This document shows, piece after piece, positions 62,235 to 64,000 of a stretch of 64,000 bases of DNA. Location: positions 1,240,001 through 1,304,000 of the forward strand of contig NZ_CP136864.1 in the NCBI RefSeq assembly GCF_045689235.1, in the 5' to 3' direction. A program made the translations under genes and the position numbers. This stretch comes from Congregibacter variabilis. GTDB taxonomy: Bacteria; Pseudomonadota; Gammaproteobacteria; Pseudomonadales; Halieaceae. The first letter of the stretch is position 1. Every line of letters starts with the position of its first letter. The notes below the pieces were generated by a model. The model saw only the letters and a list, made by a program, of their open reading frames with translations. It had not been told where the DNA came from and made no database searches.

Positions 62235-62975
62235 CTAGTTTGTGGATGACTCCTGCTGAGAATCCCCTGGCGGCAGCACCAGGGCCTGTTTAATCGCATC
62301 TACAGTATTCGACACAAATTCTCGTCGATAAAGCACCAGAACAGTGGTGGTCGTGGCCACTAAAAATGGCACGGTACCAAACAACCAACACATGATAGAT
62401 AGACCGAAATAGTAAGCCCGAAGACCCGAGTTGTTGTCATGCCCTGCAGAGTCCATAAGCTTCGCCAGATTGCAGGCGAAGGCCTGCTTTTGCTGTGACG
62501 ACACCTGCTCACCGACATCGGGGGCTCCCCCCATTACAACGGCTGCAAAACCGTATTGTCGCAAGCTCCAGGTTACTTTGAAAAATGCATACACCAGAAT
62601 AATTAACAGTAGCGCCAGTTTCGCCTCGACCTGTCCTTCGCTCTGATGCTCTGCCAAGGGAATATGCGAACTCAGTTCTGCAATTTGATCACTCGTGGTG
62701 AGCGCGGTGAGCACGCCGGCCATTAACAGCAACGTGGCCGAGGCAAAGAAGCCAACAACCCGCTCCTGGCTAGCCAGCAGTGATGCATCGGTCATACGCA
62801 TCTCCCGGCTCAACAACCGGCGAGCCCAAGCCTCACGATGATCACGAAGAGAACGCGACAATGACAGGCCACGGCCTTTTTTGGCGCGGTACTTGGCATA
62901 GCGCGCGTAACCCGCCCAAAGCAACAGGAAGTAAACAAGAGCCGTGATTTCTAAAGGATCAAAGGGGATTTGCAC
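62235..62975 (-). CDS. DUF599 membrane protein
   Basis: 246 residues from GTG 62975. Four membrane segments at about 10-25, 72-95, 122-140 and 190-215. The N-terminal RSLRDHREAWARRLLSREMRM and the WSLRQYGFAAVVMGGAP block near 138 are DUF599 marks. Function unknown. Convergent with the acylase relative; the halogenase relative ends 36 bases upstream on the same strand. Confidence 0.85.
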   Translation of the reverse strand: MQIPFDPLEITALVYFLLLWAGYARYAKYRAKKGRGLSLSRSLRDHREAWARRLLSREMRMTDASLLASQERVVGFFASATLLLMAGVLTALTTSDQIAELSSHIPLAEHQSEGQVEAKLALLLIILVYAFFKVTWSLRQYGFAAVVMGGAPDVGEQVSSQQKQAFACNLAKLMDSAGHDNNSGLRAYYFGLSIMCWLFGTVPFLVATTTTVLVLYRREFVSNTVDAIKQALVLPPGDSQQESSTN

Positions 62976-63011
62976 AAGAATCCAAAACCTTCGTTAACCA
63001 TCTTCTGTAAC

Positions 63012-64000
63012 TCATGACGCCGCGCGAACACCGGACTGAGGCTTAAGCGGCATAGCACCCTCTCCGCCTGCGCCAAGATCAGCTTTACAGTAGTGGTCGA
63101 TAAAAGCCTGATGGCTGGGTAGTTGACTCACCGTTCGCTGCACCGACAGCTCAGCGCCCTGCATGAACTTGCGCAGTTCCTCATCACTCATTTCGTCGAC
63201 AATGGTGTGGTACTGCTTGGGCATCAAGCCCTGCCCCAACATCACCTGAATCCATGAGTTTTCCACAAAAAGATCGTTAGGAGACTTAAAAACACGTCCG
63301 GTCTCCTTGAACAGGTCGATACGGTGCTGCAAAGAATCAGGAATGCTCATGTTTTTACAATGACGCCAGAAACGCGTGTCTTCACGGTTGGTCACATGGT
63401 AATGAAGGATAATGAAGTCCCGGATATTCTCTGTATCCGCGTCCATCTGCGTGTTGAATTCTTTTATCTCGGACTCGTGAATGCCTTCAAAGGGAAAGTT
63501 TTGTATCAGGCGAGTGACTGCCTTCTGGATCAAATGAATACTTGTGGACTCCAGCGGTTCAATAAATCCACTGGCAAGCCCCATAGCGACACAGTTTTTG
63601 TTCCAGTGCTTTCGCCGCTGACCGGTTCGAAACTTGATCACGCGAGGATCGTTAATCGTTTCGCCCTCGACGTTATTGAGGATAGTTTGAATAGCCTCGT
63701 CATCCGACATGTAGCGACTGCAAAACACCAGACCATTGCCAACGCGTGACTGCAAAGGAATGCGCCATTGCCAACCGGCATCTCGGGCGATTGATCGGGT
63801 ATACGGAATAGGTGGCCCTACGGAGCGTGTCTGCACTGCAACAGCGCTGTCGCAGGGCAGCCAGTGACTCCAGTCGTCGTAACCGGTATGCAGCGTTTGC
63901 TCTATGAGCAAGCCCCTAAAACCGGTGCAATCAATAAACAGATCACCCTCAATACGCTGTCCCGACGCCAAAGTTACAGACTCTATGAAACCGGTGTTCT
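63012..64000 (-). CDS. Tryptophan halogenase-family flavoprotein, N-terminus outside window
   Basis: The frame is open to the right edge; 329 C-terminal codons are seen. DLFIDCTGFRGLLI is the FAD-domain strand-turn of this family. The halogenase motif WxWxIP appears as GWQWRIPL near 63755-63780. GLASGFIEPLESTSIHL is the standard late block. FADH2-dependent members chlorinate or brominate tryptophan, but many marine genomes carry family members of unknown, probably catabolic, use. No biosynthetic cluster is seen in the window. The GxGxxG nucleotide motif lies outside. Confidence 0.9.
   Translation of the reverse strand, partial: NTGFIESVTLASGQRIEGDLFIDCTGFRGLLIEQTLHTGYDDWSHWLPCDSAVAVQTRSVGPPIPYTRSIARDAGWQWRIPLQSRVGNGLVFCSRYMSDDEAIQTILNNVEGETINDPRVIKFRTGQRRKHWNKNCVAMGLASGFIEPLESTSIHLIQKAVTRLIQNFPFEGIHESEIKEFNTQMDADTENIRDFIILHYHVTNREDTRFWRHCKNMSIPDSLQHRIDLFKETGRVFKSPNDLFVENSWIQVMLGQGLMPKQYHTIVDEMSDEELRKFMQGAELSVQRTVSQLPSHQAFIDHYCKADLGAGGEGAMPLKPQSGVRAAS

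Noticed and set aside
63012..64000. Natural-product gene cluster around the halogenase
   Set aside because: No synthase, carrier protein or tailoring set in the window; only one edge gene belongs to a biosynthetic family.
1..64000. tRNA genes, rRNA, CRISPR arrays, insertion sequences
   Set aside because: No cloverleaf-like gap, repeat-spacer array, transposase motif or terminal repeat was seen; gaps are too short for most of these.

Overview
The window looks like chromosome from a moderately GC-rich, Gram-negative gammaproteobacterium. The evidence is FeoA/FeoB, an MsbA-type flippase, three RND pump sets, several lipobox lipoproteins, a tdh-kbl threonine operon, and four glutathione S-transferase-fold proteins. 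The mix of GSTs, acyl-CoA synthetases, a dioxygenase, a penicillin-acylase relative and a tryptophan-halogenase-family flavoprotein suggests a marine heterotroph of the Halieaceae (OM60/NOR5) type. That placement is an inference. I see no rRNA, tRNA, CRISPR array, insertion sequence, integrase or phage gene, and no protein-coding transcriptional regulator. Genes are densely packed: no stretch over 300 bases lacks a gene, and the longest gap is about 224 bases at 59853-60076. Both window edges cut genes.

Layout. 1-3300: an edge-truncated acyl-CoA synthetase, then an SDR gene followed by two tandem small lipoproteins (all minus). 3389-9126: ChaC-type glutathione cyclotransferase (plus) converging on a tightly coupled minus-strand operon DUF3754 - ATM1-like ABC exporter - FeoA - FeoB. 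9242-11059: two half-size YeeE/YedE-type channel proteins overlapping a threonine-dehydratase-like PLP enzyme. 11146-16070: a TerB-like gene, and divergent from it RND set 1. 16082-21289: M20 amidohydrolase, MsbA-like flippase, GT4 glycosyltransferase, creatininase-family enzyme. 21292-26447: cystathionine beta-lyase, a GST-DUF1330 pair, a large lipoprotein metalloprotease. 26638-28869: tdh and kbl, converting threonine to glycine plus acetyl-CoA. 28994-32360: PhyH-like dioxygenase, YtcJ-like amidohydrolase, GST. 32528-39435: small lipoprotein, a K-channel-like protein, a second acyl-CoA synthetase converging on a crotonase, another GST, a membrane protein, a CurA-like reductase, a cupin. 39515-49901: RND set 2 with an exported RidA, a dienelactone hydrolase, and RND set 3 on the opposite strand. 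50089-58104: BASS-type transporter, a BNR/Asp-box repeat protein, a DUF305-LVIVD fusion, and a saccharopine-dehydrogenase-like reductase. 58121-64000: a second GST plus DUF1330-like pair, a penicillin-acylase-family Ntn hydrolase, DUF599 membrane protein, and an edge-truncated tryptophan halogenase relative.

How it fits together. Glutathione and thiol chemistry recurs: four GSTs, a glutathione-degrading ChaC, an ATM1-family exporter (family members move glutathione-linked cargo), and YeeE/YedE sulfur channels. The most interesting unit is the DUF3754-ATM1-FeoA-FeoB operon, which places a TMEM143-like membrane protein of unknown function in the same translationally coupled unit as ferrous iron import and an ATM1-type exporter. 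A second pattern is the repeated pairing of a GST with a DUF1330-like protein at two distant loci.
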